This document shows, piece after piece, positions 48,501 through 59,202 of a stretch of 64,000 nucleotides of DNA; positions within the stretch are counted from its first letter, which is position 1; the number at the start of each line of letters is the position of its first letter. A model generated the notes under the pieces. The model was not told the DNA's origin. It worked only from the letters and a program-made list of their open reading frames with translations, and searched no databases. The DNA is from Theristus sp. LFF4_11 (Eukaryota; Nematoda; Chromadorea; Monhysterida; Xyalidae), in assembly GCA_030248135.1 (NCBI GenBank), contig JASANC010005780.1, positions 1-64,000 on the forward strand, read 5' to 3'. The position numbers and the translations under genes were made by a program.

Positions 48501-51372
48501 TTCCAGGGTAATTCAATGCGCTGATCACAGATTTTGGTTAGTTTTCTTACGTGAGCAACTCTAGATGCTGAATCGCGACGATTTCGGGCGAATCGGCCGT
48601 GGAAATTGGCGAAATCGGTCCATAAACGAAAAACAAGAAAAGGGGATTTTCCAGGGTAATTCAATGCGCTGATCACGGATTTTGGGTTAATTTTTTTGTG
48701 AACAATTCTAGGTACTGAATCTTAACGATTTCAAGCGAATCGGCCGTGGAAAATGGCGAAATCGGACCAGAAATGAAAAACAAGAAAACTGTGTTTTCCA
48801 TGGTAATTCAATGCGCTGATCACGGATTCTGGGTTAGTTTTCTTGCGTGAGCAACTCTAGATACTGAATTGTGACGATTTCGGGCGAATCGGCCGTGGAA
48901 ATTGGCGAAATCGGTTCAGAAATGAAAAACAAAAAAACGGTGTTTTCCATAGTAATTCAATGCGCTGATCACGGATTCTGGGTTAGTTTTCTTATGTGAG
49001 CAACTCTAGATACCGAATTGTGACGATTTCGGGCGAATCGGCCGTGGAAATCGGCGAAAACGGTCCAGAAATGAAAAACAAGAAAACGGTGTTTTCCATG
49101 GTAATTCATTGCGCCAATCACGTCTTTTGGGTCAGTTTTCTTGCGTGAGCAATTCTAGGTACTGAATCGTGACGATTTTGGGCGAATCGGCGGTAGAAAT
49201 AGCATATGCGAAATCGGCCTAAAAAACGAAAAATGAAGAACCTGAGTCGAACTGTGATTTTGGTCCGACCTTCGGGGCTTATGTAAAAGTCAGAATATTA
49301 TCTAAAAATGCGGGAGACGCATATAAAAGGAGGAATATGGCCTTGTGTAAGCAGTGAAAGACTTGGCTCGACAACGCTTTTCAAGTCTCTAATGTGGTAC
49401 ACACGGATACAAGTACATAAGAGTCATATTTTTGCGCCGCGTTTGTTTGTTTGTTTTTAAGCACGCCCCCCACCGATTCCGGAAACCCGAAGGTACCAAA
49501 CTGCGGTGGGATTGGGGAATGGACGGCTCACCATCCTGTGGAACCAATATCCTCGCCACGTGAGGGGGACAGCCTCTAAGCCCCGCTCTGTCTTGGGGGG
49601 CACCAGTGATCTTAGCCCAATTTCGGTTTCGGTGGCCTGCGGTCGCTATATCCTAGGAGGGCAGCGAATCCGAAACTTTCGTTTTCGTTTTCGTTTTGCT
49701 GAAAAGCGTAAAACTTTGAAGTTATTTTATAATTGTCCTCTTCGATTTAATCTAAAATCACGCCATGTGCGAAATTCTGTAAATTCTGTGCAAAAACAGA
49801 AAAATCAGAGATTGCAAAACATTGTTGCATGTAGCTTTTTCGTTGTTGTTAACGTACGCACCGCTGTGTACACACCAGCACCAGTGACAAAAAGGAGTTG
49901 TCTTCCATTGATTTTCACCTTTTTTACCGGTGTCAACTTCAACTAGTGTGGCAGGATAAACCGTCTGTCCCGTGAGTCATTGCCTTTGCCACAGGAGACC
50001 TTGCGTTCCGCAATGCTTCTGCGGTACAATTTGTCCTGGACAAACCAGTGTCAGCGAGCTAAAGTCTGATTGTTATTTTAGTAGTTTTAGTGGTCGCTAA
50101 CTGCCCGAAATCCGCAAATGTCAAAGTTTCATTTGTCTACAATACAAAGTACGAGGGTTGCCATGTGCAACCGAAATCATAAATAAACGGCGCAAAAATA
50201 TGGCTCTTATGTACTTGTATCCGTGTGTACCACATTAGAGACTTGAAAAGCGTTGTCGAGCCAAGTCTTTCACTGCTTACACAAGGCCATATTCCTCCTT
50301 TTATATGCGTCTCCCGCATTTTTAGATAATTTCAGTAACGCTCATGGATGATCATGATCCCGATAGCTGTGAATTCATGTACAAACCGTGATGACGTCAC
50401 CCAGTCACTTGTTTTTGGTGATGCTAAAAGTTGTTCAAAAACGGAAAAAAGTCGTTTTGCACATTTTGCCAATTTGTTTTCAGGTGAATAACTTTGTGGT
50501 GGCTGAATTCATGCCGATTGTGGACTTGGTGGCACGAAGGGGCATTCGGCTGTCTGAGAATCTCACGCTGTCTGAGCAGGCGGACATGCACGCCGCAATC
50601 TGTTGTGTCCAGGTGGGTTGCTGCTTCATTTGCTAAACTCAGCAGCTACTGTTACATTCTGATTGCCTTCTGGTGGAAGCATTGTCATTGCAGTTATTGA
50701 ATGTTGTTTGTGTCATCTGTTGACACAAACATGCAGAACTGTCTTCTTGCTTGCAGCACATGCGAGTTGCATCACTCGAGTTTAATTTTCTTGTCGTTCG
50801 GTCTGAGAGTGTTGTTTTTTTAGAGCAGCCTGCGTATGGCTGAAATGTGGACGTGCTGGGTGCATGCAGCAGGCCGTCAGCATGTTGCCTATCAACGCTA
50901 TGGCTCCGTGTATCCGTGGCCTCTCAGCTATATTCTGTCGTGGAATAAAGAACGCCAATGTCGACAACAGTTGCAGCTGATGTCTTGGTCGCATAAAAAC
51001 ATTGAAATGGTTAGTTGCTTCAGTCTGCAGTCTGGTTTGCGATTACTGACTGCCTGAGGCAGACTGTTGACGCACAATCAGATCTGTGCCCACTAGCATT
51101 CTATAGTTGAACTCGAATGTGACTGTTGTTACGCTCAGGTTATAGCAGAAGTGGATCGTGCGTGCAAGTCGCTGTCGCTGAAGCTGTCCGAGCAGCGTTG
51201 TTTCTGTGGGGAGCAAGCGACCGAACTGGACGCGCTTGCATACGGCCACCTGCACACGCTGCTCACCACTGACATGCCCGACATCAACCTCGCCTCCGTT
51301 GTCGACCGATATGCAAACCTGAGACACTTCACCGAACGCATTGAGCGAACGTTCTTTCGAGGCAATTTGTGA
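45562..51372 (+). CDS. MTX2: Metaxin-2 (mitochondrial outer-membrane protein import/SAM-associated)
   Basis: Five exons, all phase 0: 45562-45681, 47042-47173, 50484-50612, 50824-51009 and 51139-51372, giving 266 residues against 263 in human. Metaxin-2 sits on the cytosolic face of the mitochondrial outer membrane with metaxin-1 and aids beta-barrel assembly and cristae contacts. Seen in order are EWPEDATLF, the GST-N-like block ARALLRLCNLPFKV and NAEHMSPSGQLPLL, VVAEFMPIVDLV, YGSVYPWPLSYIL, and the GST-C-like end ATELDALAYGHLHTLLTTDM, NLRHFTERIERTFF. No membrane helix is present, as usual for metaxin-2. Intron 2 is 3.3 kb because copy B of the composite repeat is inserted 40 bases after exon 2. 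TAMM41 begins 286 bases downstream on the same strand. Confidence 0.97.
47213..50330 (-). mobile_element. Composite repeat element, copy B (in metaxin-2 intron 2)
   Basis: Inverted relative to copy A at 36144-38730. From left: the GC-rich palindromic tip (GCGGATGCGCGAGCGAGCGC) at 47213-47270, the transition region, about nine 148-150-base satellite units at roughly 47900-49200, then the MITE at 49297-50330 with ends ATTATCTAAAAATGCGGGAG and its inverse. It is about 0.5 kb longer than copy A because of extra satellite units and an insertion of about 250 bases at 49449-49697. The element begins 40 bases after a coding exon without disturbing its splice donor. Confidence 0.85.
49449..49697. mobile_element. 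GC-rich insertion inside the MITE of copy B
   Basis: Copy A reads CGCGTTTGTTGTCTAAAAGC into GCTGAAAAGCG. In copy B about 250 bases of distinct, GC-rich sequence are inserted at that point, preceded by repeated TTTG and followed by repeated GTTTTC. Possible SINE or truncated LINE; no diagnostic pol III boxes were found. It dates after the divergence of the two copies. Confidence 0.5.
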
Positions 51373-51657
51373 TTGCATTCGGCAATTGTTTGTTGTTTCT
51401 GGGTGTCTGTTTTGTTCTGGTTCAATTTTCGGTAGTTTTACTCGTCATGTGCATATGCTGTTCAATTCGTTGGTAGTTCCGGTTTAGTGTTGTTTTGAAC
51501 ACAAAAATGATGGTTTAAAGTTCATTCATTTGCTACTGTGCATTATATAATTGTTTGAATTGGGGGTTTTCATCATTAACCCAGTATAGCACGGTTTCTT
51601 GATGCAATTTTATTCCACAATGTTTTTATGAATGTTTGTGTTAGGCTAGTGATTGAA

Positions 51658-53516
51658 ATGACGGGCGCAGACAGCATGGCCAGACCAACAGTGCAACGCA
51701 CCAAAGCACCGCCAACAGATGAACAACCGACGTCGAGCGACTCCACCGATGGAGACGCCGACCAGCTTGCATATTTACGTTCGTTGGCGTCTGCGCTGCC
51801 ACTCGATCAATGCGACATGGCGTTTGCTTATGGCTCTGGTGTGTTCTGTTCATTTCTCCGTTGCAGGTTTTCATGCTCGGGCAGCAACAATATTCATTCG
51901 TTTCAAGGTGTCATTCCTCAAAAGCATCACGATCCGAAAGCTAAAATGGTCGACTTACTTCTCGTTGTGCCGTGTGCTGCCAGGTATTGCAGTGATTGTG
52001 TGATTGTTTGAGTGAAGAGTCCCGTTGTCGTGCTATTTTTCGTTGCAGTGTAGGTTCCACGAGGCCAACGTGCGTGCCAATTGGCGCCACTATTCGTTGC
52101 TGCGCTGGTGTGGCGCCACGCGGCTGGCGAATTACCAGAATCGCTGGGCGGCTGGCGTGTATTTCAACACGATGGTGACTGTGCCCGTACAACTGGGCGC
52201 TGGTGGTACACACAATCGTATGGTGAAATATGGAGTGGTGGAGACGAGGCACGCCATCGATGATCTGCTCGATTGGCAGCATCTGTACGTTGCTGGACGA
52301 CTGCACAAACCGGTTAGTGCATTTGTTGGTCAATCGCATTCACAGCCCTTCGGTTATTGATTAGCCAGGTTTTTGGCTGCACTCCGCCTCCACAGCAATG
52401 TGTGCATGCCAAATGCACGCATCACGTGGTCACCAACCAATCAGCTTATTGAACAACTAGACATAGGCTGCAACGCAAGTTCCGAATGTTTCAATGGTGA
52501 ACGGGAGCGTTTCAGGTGAGCACGATCGTGCGAGTGCAACGGGCGGACGTGTGTAGCGAGCGAGCAGCGTGCACGAGCACTGCGATCTTTGACAACAGGA
52601 ACATTGCGCTCGCAGAGGCGCTCCAGACGAACCTGTGCTCCGCGGTGCACTGTGCCCTGCTGCTGCTGCCGCACACATTCACCCGCCAACAATTCTACAC
52701 TGCCGTTTGTCAGATCAGTTATTCGGGCGACTTTCGTACGGTCATCGGAGAGGACAAGAGCAAGGTCAGTGCTCTGCGGCAAGTGTAACGCGAACTGTAC
52801 GTTGCGGTTTTTTTAATTCGGTTCTGAAAAAAAGAGTGGTTCGTTTGCAGTTGCTGATCGTAACCAACCGAGGGCAGCGTGATTGTTTTGTGTGTGTGCA
52901 GGTGCAGAACATCGTTGAGGGTGCCATGGATCGTTTCGAATGTTTGTACATGCCGCTGGTGGATGAGATGCAGCAGCAGGTGTATTACGCAAACGGAGAG
53001 CACATGGCACGGGACTGCTCGCCAGCGGCCACGTTCCACCATTTGAATCTACTGCCGAGACAACTGCTATGGAACATGCACGTTCGTTCGTGCACTTGGC
53101 GTCGCTTTGTTCACACAATTGCACATCCTCAGAAACTCACCTACAACATTAGTACTGTGATGAACTGTAGAATGTTTGATCTATGTATGAATCACTTCAG
53201 TAGTAGTTTTAAGATCTTTAGTGCAAGCGGACCCTTCGGAGCATGCGTTGTGGTGACTGCGACTGCTCTAGTCGTCTAATTTCAGACAGAGTGGCGACAC
53301 GGGCGTAACGGTCGGAACACCGATCTCGAAGAAATGATCTATGAACTGGCACACAACCAACGTCGCACACCACAGTTGCTGCAACACGGTCTGAACAAAA
53401 TTGTCAGGCGCTCAAGTGTAACGCAGACACTCAAGAATGTGCCCACCGCTGGACTCTACAAATCGTTCATGTACGCTGCGACGAAACTACGTAAAATGAT
53501 TGTGTCCATGCGATGA
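51658..53516 (+). CDS. TAMM41: TAMM41, mitochondrial phosphatidate cytidylyltransferase
   Basis: Five exons join in frame: 51658-51983, 52054-52312, 52516-52764, 52902-53081 and 53286-53516, giving 414 residues. TAMM41/Tam41 makes CDP-diacylglycerol from phosphatidate and CTP on the matrix side of the inner membrane, the first step of cardiolipin synthesis. Seen are the nucleotidyltransferase motif FAYGSG, the acidic strand AKMVDLLLVV, ANWRHYSLL, AGVYFNTMV, NRMVKYGVV, DLLDWQHLYVAGRLHKP, ISYSGDFRTVIGEDKSKV, and the C-terminal TAGLYKSFMYAATKL. The N-terminal extension is Thr/Ser/Asp-rich rather than a clear presequence. An in-frame ATG also exists at 51628. I chose 51658, but neither is decisive. 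Confidence 0.96.
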
Positions 53517-54103
53517 CGTTGTTCGTTGCATTACAAAATCAAATTCGAAATTAGCAGTTTTGTTGGACAAAAAGGTTTCATGGAGAAAATTGGAACGGTT
53601 TATCAAACCAATGGATGCTGGTGAATGGTGATGGAACGAAGCCACTGTCTTGTCAAGCCAACGAAGTCTTGTACTTTTATTTTATTGAGTGTTGAATTGT
53701 TCAGCGAGCACAATTCACAGCCGTAGAGCAGCGACAAGCGGATGCACGCCGAGTACACTCTTGCCGCAGTTTTTTGTGGTTATCGATTTTTATACCAGCT
53801 TTATGCTAATTGCTGCCTTGCATTTTGAACACCAAAATAAAGTTTATTTGAAATGTTGATTGATCTTTGAATGTTGTTTCTCGTCTCTGAAGATTTCGTC
53901 TGTCGAAGATTCACAGTGAAACTGTCGAAAGTATCTGATTTGTGCATCTGTTGAGTCTGGTACATCTGATTGGCTGCATCGCACTGGTAAAACACCAACG
54001 AAAAGCAGCCAATCAGCGCGCTGCACATGGCTCACCGTTCGACTGTCATATTTGAATTCGTGCTTTTCTGTCTTCATTGGCAGTTGTGCGTGATTGCAGA
54101 ACA
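53517..54103. other. Intergenic TAMM41 to XPNPEP3
   Basis: 587 bases holding the TAMM41 3' flank (AATAAAG near 53838) and the XPNPEP3 promoter with inverted CCAAT boxes. No other gene is seen. Confidence 0.6.
53966..54016. promoter_or_regulatory. Perfect inverted repeat of CCAAT boxes upstream of XPNPEP3
   Basis: CTGATTGGCTGC at 53966-53977 and its exact reverse complement GCAGCCAATCAG at 54005-54016, separated by 27 bases and ending 87 bases before the XPNPEP3 ATG. Each half contains the extended NF-Y site (CAGCCAATCAG). A third copy of CAGCCAATCAG occurs at about 55592 inside an intron of the same gene. Confidence 0.6.
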
Positions 54104-57100
54104 ATGCACCATCCACGAAGTGTCGGCTTGCAGCTGTGGTGTGCCAGCCAGCGCACTTTGTGCCATCGTGGCGTGCTGCCAAGCACACGTGCACTGTGCA
54201 AATGCAAACGAGCGCCACCGCGACCGTTGGTGCTCAGTGCTGCCTGTGCGTTCTCATCATCACCGGATGTGCAACACAGACTGAGCAGTGCAAGCGCAGT
54301 GCTTCATGAGACACGCGGCACATGGGCCACAGCTGCGTACCTTGGCCAACCGACTCATGGCACACACCCGCATTGGCTCGCCGACGGAGAGCTTATGCCT
54401 GGTTGATTGCCATTCGGCATTCTCATTCTATTATTGACTCGCGTTTGAACTTGACTAAAAAGAGTGCACCCACTGCGGTTTTTTTTTCATTCACTGCACA
54501 GGCATACACAAGTCAGAATTCGAGTTGCGGCGTCAACAGCTGTTTGCGGATTTGCTGGAGTTCCTGTACGATAAAGCGTCAGCGCCGGCGGACTCCGCCC
54601 TGTTGGTGCTGGTGCCTGCTGCTGCCGTGCATTATTGCGCCCCGGACGTGCCGTATCGTTTTCGACAGGTTTCTTTGGGTTTGAACACGCGGCAGCTCGT
54701 GGAAAGAAGCGATCAAATGATGCAAAGTGCCGATCGTTTCAGGACTCCGATTTTCTGTACCTGACTGGCTTCACGGAGCCCGAGAGCATGCTGGCCATCT
54801 ACCGACTGTCCGATACAGAGCAAGCAAAGTGTTGCCTGTTCGTGCGGAAACGTGATGCGAAACGGCAGCTCTGGGATGGGCCGCGGGCGACTGTTGATGG
54901 GGTCACTGAGTTCACAGGGGTGCACGAGACACGCACAACAGACACGTTGCTGAGATTCTGTCAAGAATTCATTGAGGTCACAACTTGCATTCTGATTGAT
55001 TCAGGTTTATTCATGAACTGCTAACTAGCCGCAACAAAACTAGATTAATGTCAACTATGCATGTCTGTCAACTGACTTCAGAGCAGCAGCCCCGCTCGCT
55101 TTGTGTGCGCGTGCCCAAGCAAGTTAGCGCCGCGTGAAGTCTCGTTCCTGATGGACGCTGTCAAGAACGAACAACTTTCATTGGCGCCCATTGAAAACGG
55201 ACCTCAGAAGTTTGTGGTAATTTGTTACGTTACGTTTGTCGCCATTCAAAACGGGCCTCAGAAGTTTGTGGTAATTTGTTACGTTACGTTTGTCGTTCTC
55301 AAATGATTTCATTCTTTTGGAAATTAGAGAACAGTACGTTACAAAAGGAGGAATATGTTTCAGATTTATTCACCGATTGCGATGGTTAAAATCGCCCGGC
55401 GAGCAGAACTTGATCAGAAAGGCATGCCAGAAAGGTGCAGAAGCGCTCGCAAACGTCATCGCGTATGCACGGCCAGGTTAGTAATTCAAGTGGTTGGCTT
55501 CTAAGTTTAGCTACACTGCAGTCAAACTCGTACCTTCTATGCACTTACACAACCTCGTTTGACCTGTCACCATCAGTGAGCTCAATTTGAAGCAGCCAAT
55601 CAGCTGGATGCTTATGATTTACAATGAAACTGTCCGATTTTTTACTACAATACACAGTTTATTCGTTAGCTGGCCGCACCGCACTTCATGAAAGTATCCG
55701 GCAGAAATGCTGCAGGCATGGTGGAGTGGGAATTGGTGGGTCGCATGGAGCACGAGGCTCGGGCACGCCACTGTGCGCAGCTGGCATACCCGCCGGTGGT
55801 TGGCTCGTCACACCGTGCCAACATCATTCACTACATGCACGCCGACCATGTCAGTGCATTATAGTTGCCACGTGGCATATAAACTGATTCATGCATTTTT
55901 TAGTCGGTGAACTAATTTTGATTTTGTTGTTTGCCGATTATCAACGAAACGGATTTGATTCTGATGGATGCTGGAGTTGACTACTTTGGCTACGTGTCAG
56001 ACGTGACACGCACGTGGCCTGCGTCTGGTCGCTTCCAAGGGGTTGCCAGGGAACTGTACGAAGTGGTACTCGATGTGCACGAGCATTTGCTAAAAGTCAG
56101 CTGCCGCAAGTGCTTTCTCTCAATGTTGTGCAATAATGTTGATACACAAACATCATTTAAGAGTTCGATTGTCGAGTTTCACAATCACTGAATTTCAGAC
56201 AGTATGCGAAGTGCGACCGTTGTCTCTGAATGAACTGTTGAGCCATCAAATGCAGTTGTTTGCAGAGCGATTGATTGCTATCGGTGTGATCACGGAAGCA
56301 CACTGGAAAGACGTCAACAAATTGAATGAAGTGTGTCAATCCGCCATTGGATTCGCTGAGGGTTTCATGTGGATACAGTTGCCGAACTATGAGCGATGTA
56401 CATAGTGCAATGTTTCGTCCAGAAATTATACCCCAGACTTTGAGCGTTGTGGCGTTGACGGTTGGCTTGCTGCGACGTTCCACAAGTCGTGGCCACCGTC
56501 TACAGGGTGGGCCAAAAAAACCAAAAAAACTTATCACTGGCATGTGATAAAAACTTTTAAGCTGAAAGTCTCAGCGCTGATAGAACACGTCTTCTAGCTT
56601 TTCTAACAATTTTTTTGGTTTAGTCAAGTAAATTCAGTTTTACAGATTGTTAGAAAATAAACCACTTTTTCCACAAAATAACAGTTTGAACTTTTAACCG
56701 AGAATCTCACAACGCATCATTGCTCATAGACGTCATCAAGGTTGATATCGATTTGTGTGAGATTTTTTTTTTGTGAAAGTGGTTTTTTTCAAACATTATG
56801 CTGTAAAACTAAATTTACTTGACTAAAAACCAAAAAAAATTACAAAAACTGGAAGACGTGTTTCCGCTCAAAAGGTCTTATCAAACGCCAGTAACAGCAG
56901 ATTGAAACTATTTTTTTGTCCACCCTGTACAATGTTAATTGTCTGTGTCCCCTTGGTGTCTTGGTCGACGCAATGAGCAGATTTGAACTGTAGTTTCAAG
57001 TATGTGTTTCACTGCGAGCACATTGCAGCTGTTGAATCGTTTCTGTCCACATCACGTGTCTCACTGGCTTGGCTTGGACGTGCACGACACTGCGAGCGTG

Positions 57101-57374
57101 ATGCGCACTCAGCCGTTGCAGCAAGCTGCTGTGATCACCGTTGAGCCGGGTGTCTACCTGCCAGCCGACGACCCGCACGTGCCAGAGAGATTCAGAGGCA
57201 AGTCTGAATGGTGCTGCCACTTGCACAACGCAAGCTTTAATGGCGCTCACATTTGCAGGTTTCGGTGTGCGAATAGAGGACGATGTGCTGGTGACTGAGA
57301 ATGGCTGCGAAGTGCTGACCGATGCATGTCCGCGGCAATGCGAGCACATTGCACAGCTGATTGCTGCTCGCTGA
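54104..57374 (+). CDS. XPNPEP3: Xaa-Pro aminopeptidase 3 (mitochondrial, Icp55-type)
   Basis: Ten exons: 54104-54401, 54502-54668, 54743-54976, 55082 to about 55216-55286, 55364-55476, 55716-55849, about 55935-56095, 56199-56330, 57029-57197 and 57259-57374. M24 metallopeptidase that trims N-terminal residues of imported proteins. A basic, Cys/Arg-rich N-terminus suits a presequence. Then come the propeptide-domain hallmarks AYLGQPTHGTHPHWL, DSDFLYLTGFTEPESML and RQLWDGPRATVDG, and the catalytic domain. All five metal ligands are seen: two Asp in DAGVDYFGYVSDVTRTWP, His in CPHHVSHWLGLDVHD, Glu in VITVEPGVYLP and Glu in VRIEDDVLV. Odd points are a 54-base duplication across the end of exon 4, no AG acceptor before exon 7, and a GC donor (GCAAGT) after exon 9. 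Confidence 0.95.
55194..55301 (+). repeat. 54-base tandem duplication spanning an exon end and its splice donor
   Basis: The block containing CCTCAGAAGTTTGTGGTAAT and TTACGTTACGTTTGTCG occurs twice, 54 bases apart. Each copy holds the exon-4 end and the donor-like GTG/GTAATT. The period is a multiple of three, so use of either donor, or reading through, keeps the frame. Confidence 0.8.
56501..56929. mobile_element. Mariner-like MITE in XPNPEP3 intron 8
   Basis: Ends TACAGGGTGG and CCACCCTGTA are perfect 10-base inverted repeats starting and ending in TA, as expected for Tc1/mariner-type insertion at TA. Longer imperfect inverse similarity continues inward (GGTTTAGTCAAGTAAATT against AATTTACTTGACTAAAAACC). 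It is 429 bases with no transposase. Another isolated end (ACAGGGTGGTC) is at about 57593 and an inverse end at about 44557. Confidence 0.7.
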
Positions 57375-57889
57375 CTTGCAACACTGAACGTGCAGTGCTG
57401 CTCTGAAACATTCGACACTTAGAAATTTCTAGGGCAAAAAACGTCAGACTACCATTCGACGTCGACAGTCTCACAATTCAAATGCAAATTACAAGTTTAT
57501 TCCACTAGCACACGAGCACACCGTTACAATACCAAACTGCAAAAAAACGAACATGGAACTCAGAAACATTTCAATAAACAAATAAATAAATACAGGGTGG
57601 TCTATATCTGATAAGTAGTGATACCAACTTTGAAGTGCTGCGGCTCCCGAACCGTTTCAGTATTTTTGTTGAAATTTTAACCAGTTAATAGGAAAAGCTT
57701 TGTGTTCCAGGAATTTTCAGCTAGAAATATTGAACGGCTAGTCCATAACGACCAAAAACCTTAAAAACTACCAGTTTCACATATTAACGGACAGTTCGGT
57801 ACAACGTTTTAACAACAAAGAAAATAATGGAATCAGGTGCTTGAATACGCACGTGGATGCTATTTTTCGATTGCACAATTTGAGCCTCC
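57375..57889. other. 3' flank of XPNPEP3, no gene
   Basis: AT-rich. Contains the AATAAATAAATACAGGGTGG segment near 57580-57600, one end of a TACAGGGTGG-type element whose partner was not found in this interval. Confidence 0.5.
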
Positions 57890-58180
57890 GGCTAAAGGCC
57901 CGTTTAGCCGTCCGGACGTTGACGCACGTCGCCGTACAGACAGACTGACGCATAAACGATGACGTGAGATGAAGTGACGTGCCGCATGGTTTTAGAATTT
58001 TTGCTCGTTTATGCGTCCGTACGGCGACGTGCGTCGACGTGCAGACAGATACGGACGCATAAACGATGACGTGCCGTGACGTGCCGGATGGTTTTTAGAA
58101 TTTTTGCTCGTTTATGCCCCTGTACGGCTGCGTGCGTCGACGTTCAGACAGATACGGACGCATAAACGATGACGTGACCA
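57890..58180. repeat. Palindromic tandem repeat of about 110 bases
   Basis: Starts with the palindrome GGCTAAAGGCCCGTTTAGCC. Then about 2.5 units follow, each with CGACGTGCAGACAGATACGG, ACGCATAAACGATGACGTG and GAATTTTTGCTCGTTTATG. The last two words contain inverse partners (CATAAACGA and TCGTTTATG), so each unit can form a hairpin. CG-rich compared with its flanks. Probably a MITE-derived array. Confidence 0.7.
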
Positions 58181-59202
58181 GCGTGGTAACCACTTATCGC
58201 AACTTGGGACGGCTCAGTTGCGACGGACTACAATTACAACTTTGTGGAGTAAATATATACCAGGTATATATTTACAGTATGAACAAAATCGTGGGTAAAC
58301 AAAATCTAATTCATCTCGATGGATGATTAGACAAAATGCAAGAAAAATACACAGAAACACAATGACATGGAAAATGCGAGAAAGAACAAAAAAGTTGAAC
58401 GATGATGAAGTGAAGTGAAAAAGTGAAGGGCACGACCCTTTTATACAATGCCTGTCGCAATGCGTGGTTGGAGCGACAGGTTGCTAAAATGGCTATCCAT
58501 CTTTTGTTGCGAAAGAAAAAGTTGAAATCATGGAAAGCAAATCGTTATTTTAATGGCGATAGTCACTTTCTGTGCCTGGATGTCAGCTGTTGTTTCAGTC
58601 AGCTGTTGAATAACGGGAAAAGAAAGATTTTGCTAGAAAACAGCCATTAAAATCTGCCCATAAATGGCCCAATAATATCAGCTGAAATGGAAAAGCAATA
58701 AAGCTGAATGAAGCAATTGAAGAAACATAACTTAAACACATGCGCGTTCCGAAAATAACTAAAGCCTGCAATTTAACCAAAATTAAACGACCATCCCAAG
58801 CCACGATTCAATTGGTTATTTGACCCACAGGTGTTTAATGACTTTTTTCCCGACACAAAACGGAATTTGTAATTCACTGTCTATTTGTGTCCGTCGTGTT
58901 CACGTGACGTTGTATTTTAGATTCTGCTCTAAAAAGTCGTACGTCACCCAGCAAAATTCAATAAAGTTATGTGCCAAATTGAAATTGAATATTTGCGACC
59001 ACAACCAATTTTGACTGGAGAATGGAGATTGCAACTCAAATTTGAAACAACCCACAGATTCAAGTCTTTTGAAATTTCGTCGTTCGCTCAAGTCTTTCGA
59101 GCAGTTCATTCAATGCAGAGCAGAAGAACAGGCGAAAACACATTGTGTTTTCCAACAGTGCGCGTGCACAAATAGTTTGCTGCGGCTGCACAATTGATAA
59201 AG
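58181..59202. other. Intergenic, nothing recognised
   Basis: AT-rich single-copy sequence. Frames of 60 to 75 codons on both strands lack family features. Confidence 0.5.

Noticed and set aside
48413..48676. 87-codon minus-strand frame
   Set aside because: The satellite monomer read in one frame; it repeats with the 150-base period.
36144..50330. One giant transposon carrying genes between inverted ends
   Set aside because: Copies A and B each sit within introns of conserved genes, with exons of NUP107 and MTX2 both inside and outside the interval. Two separate insertions, or a duplication, is simpler.
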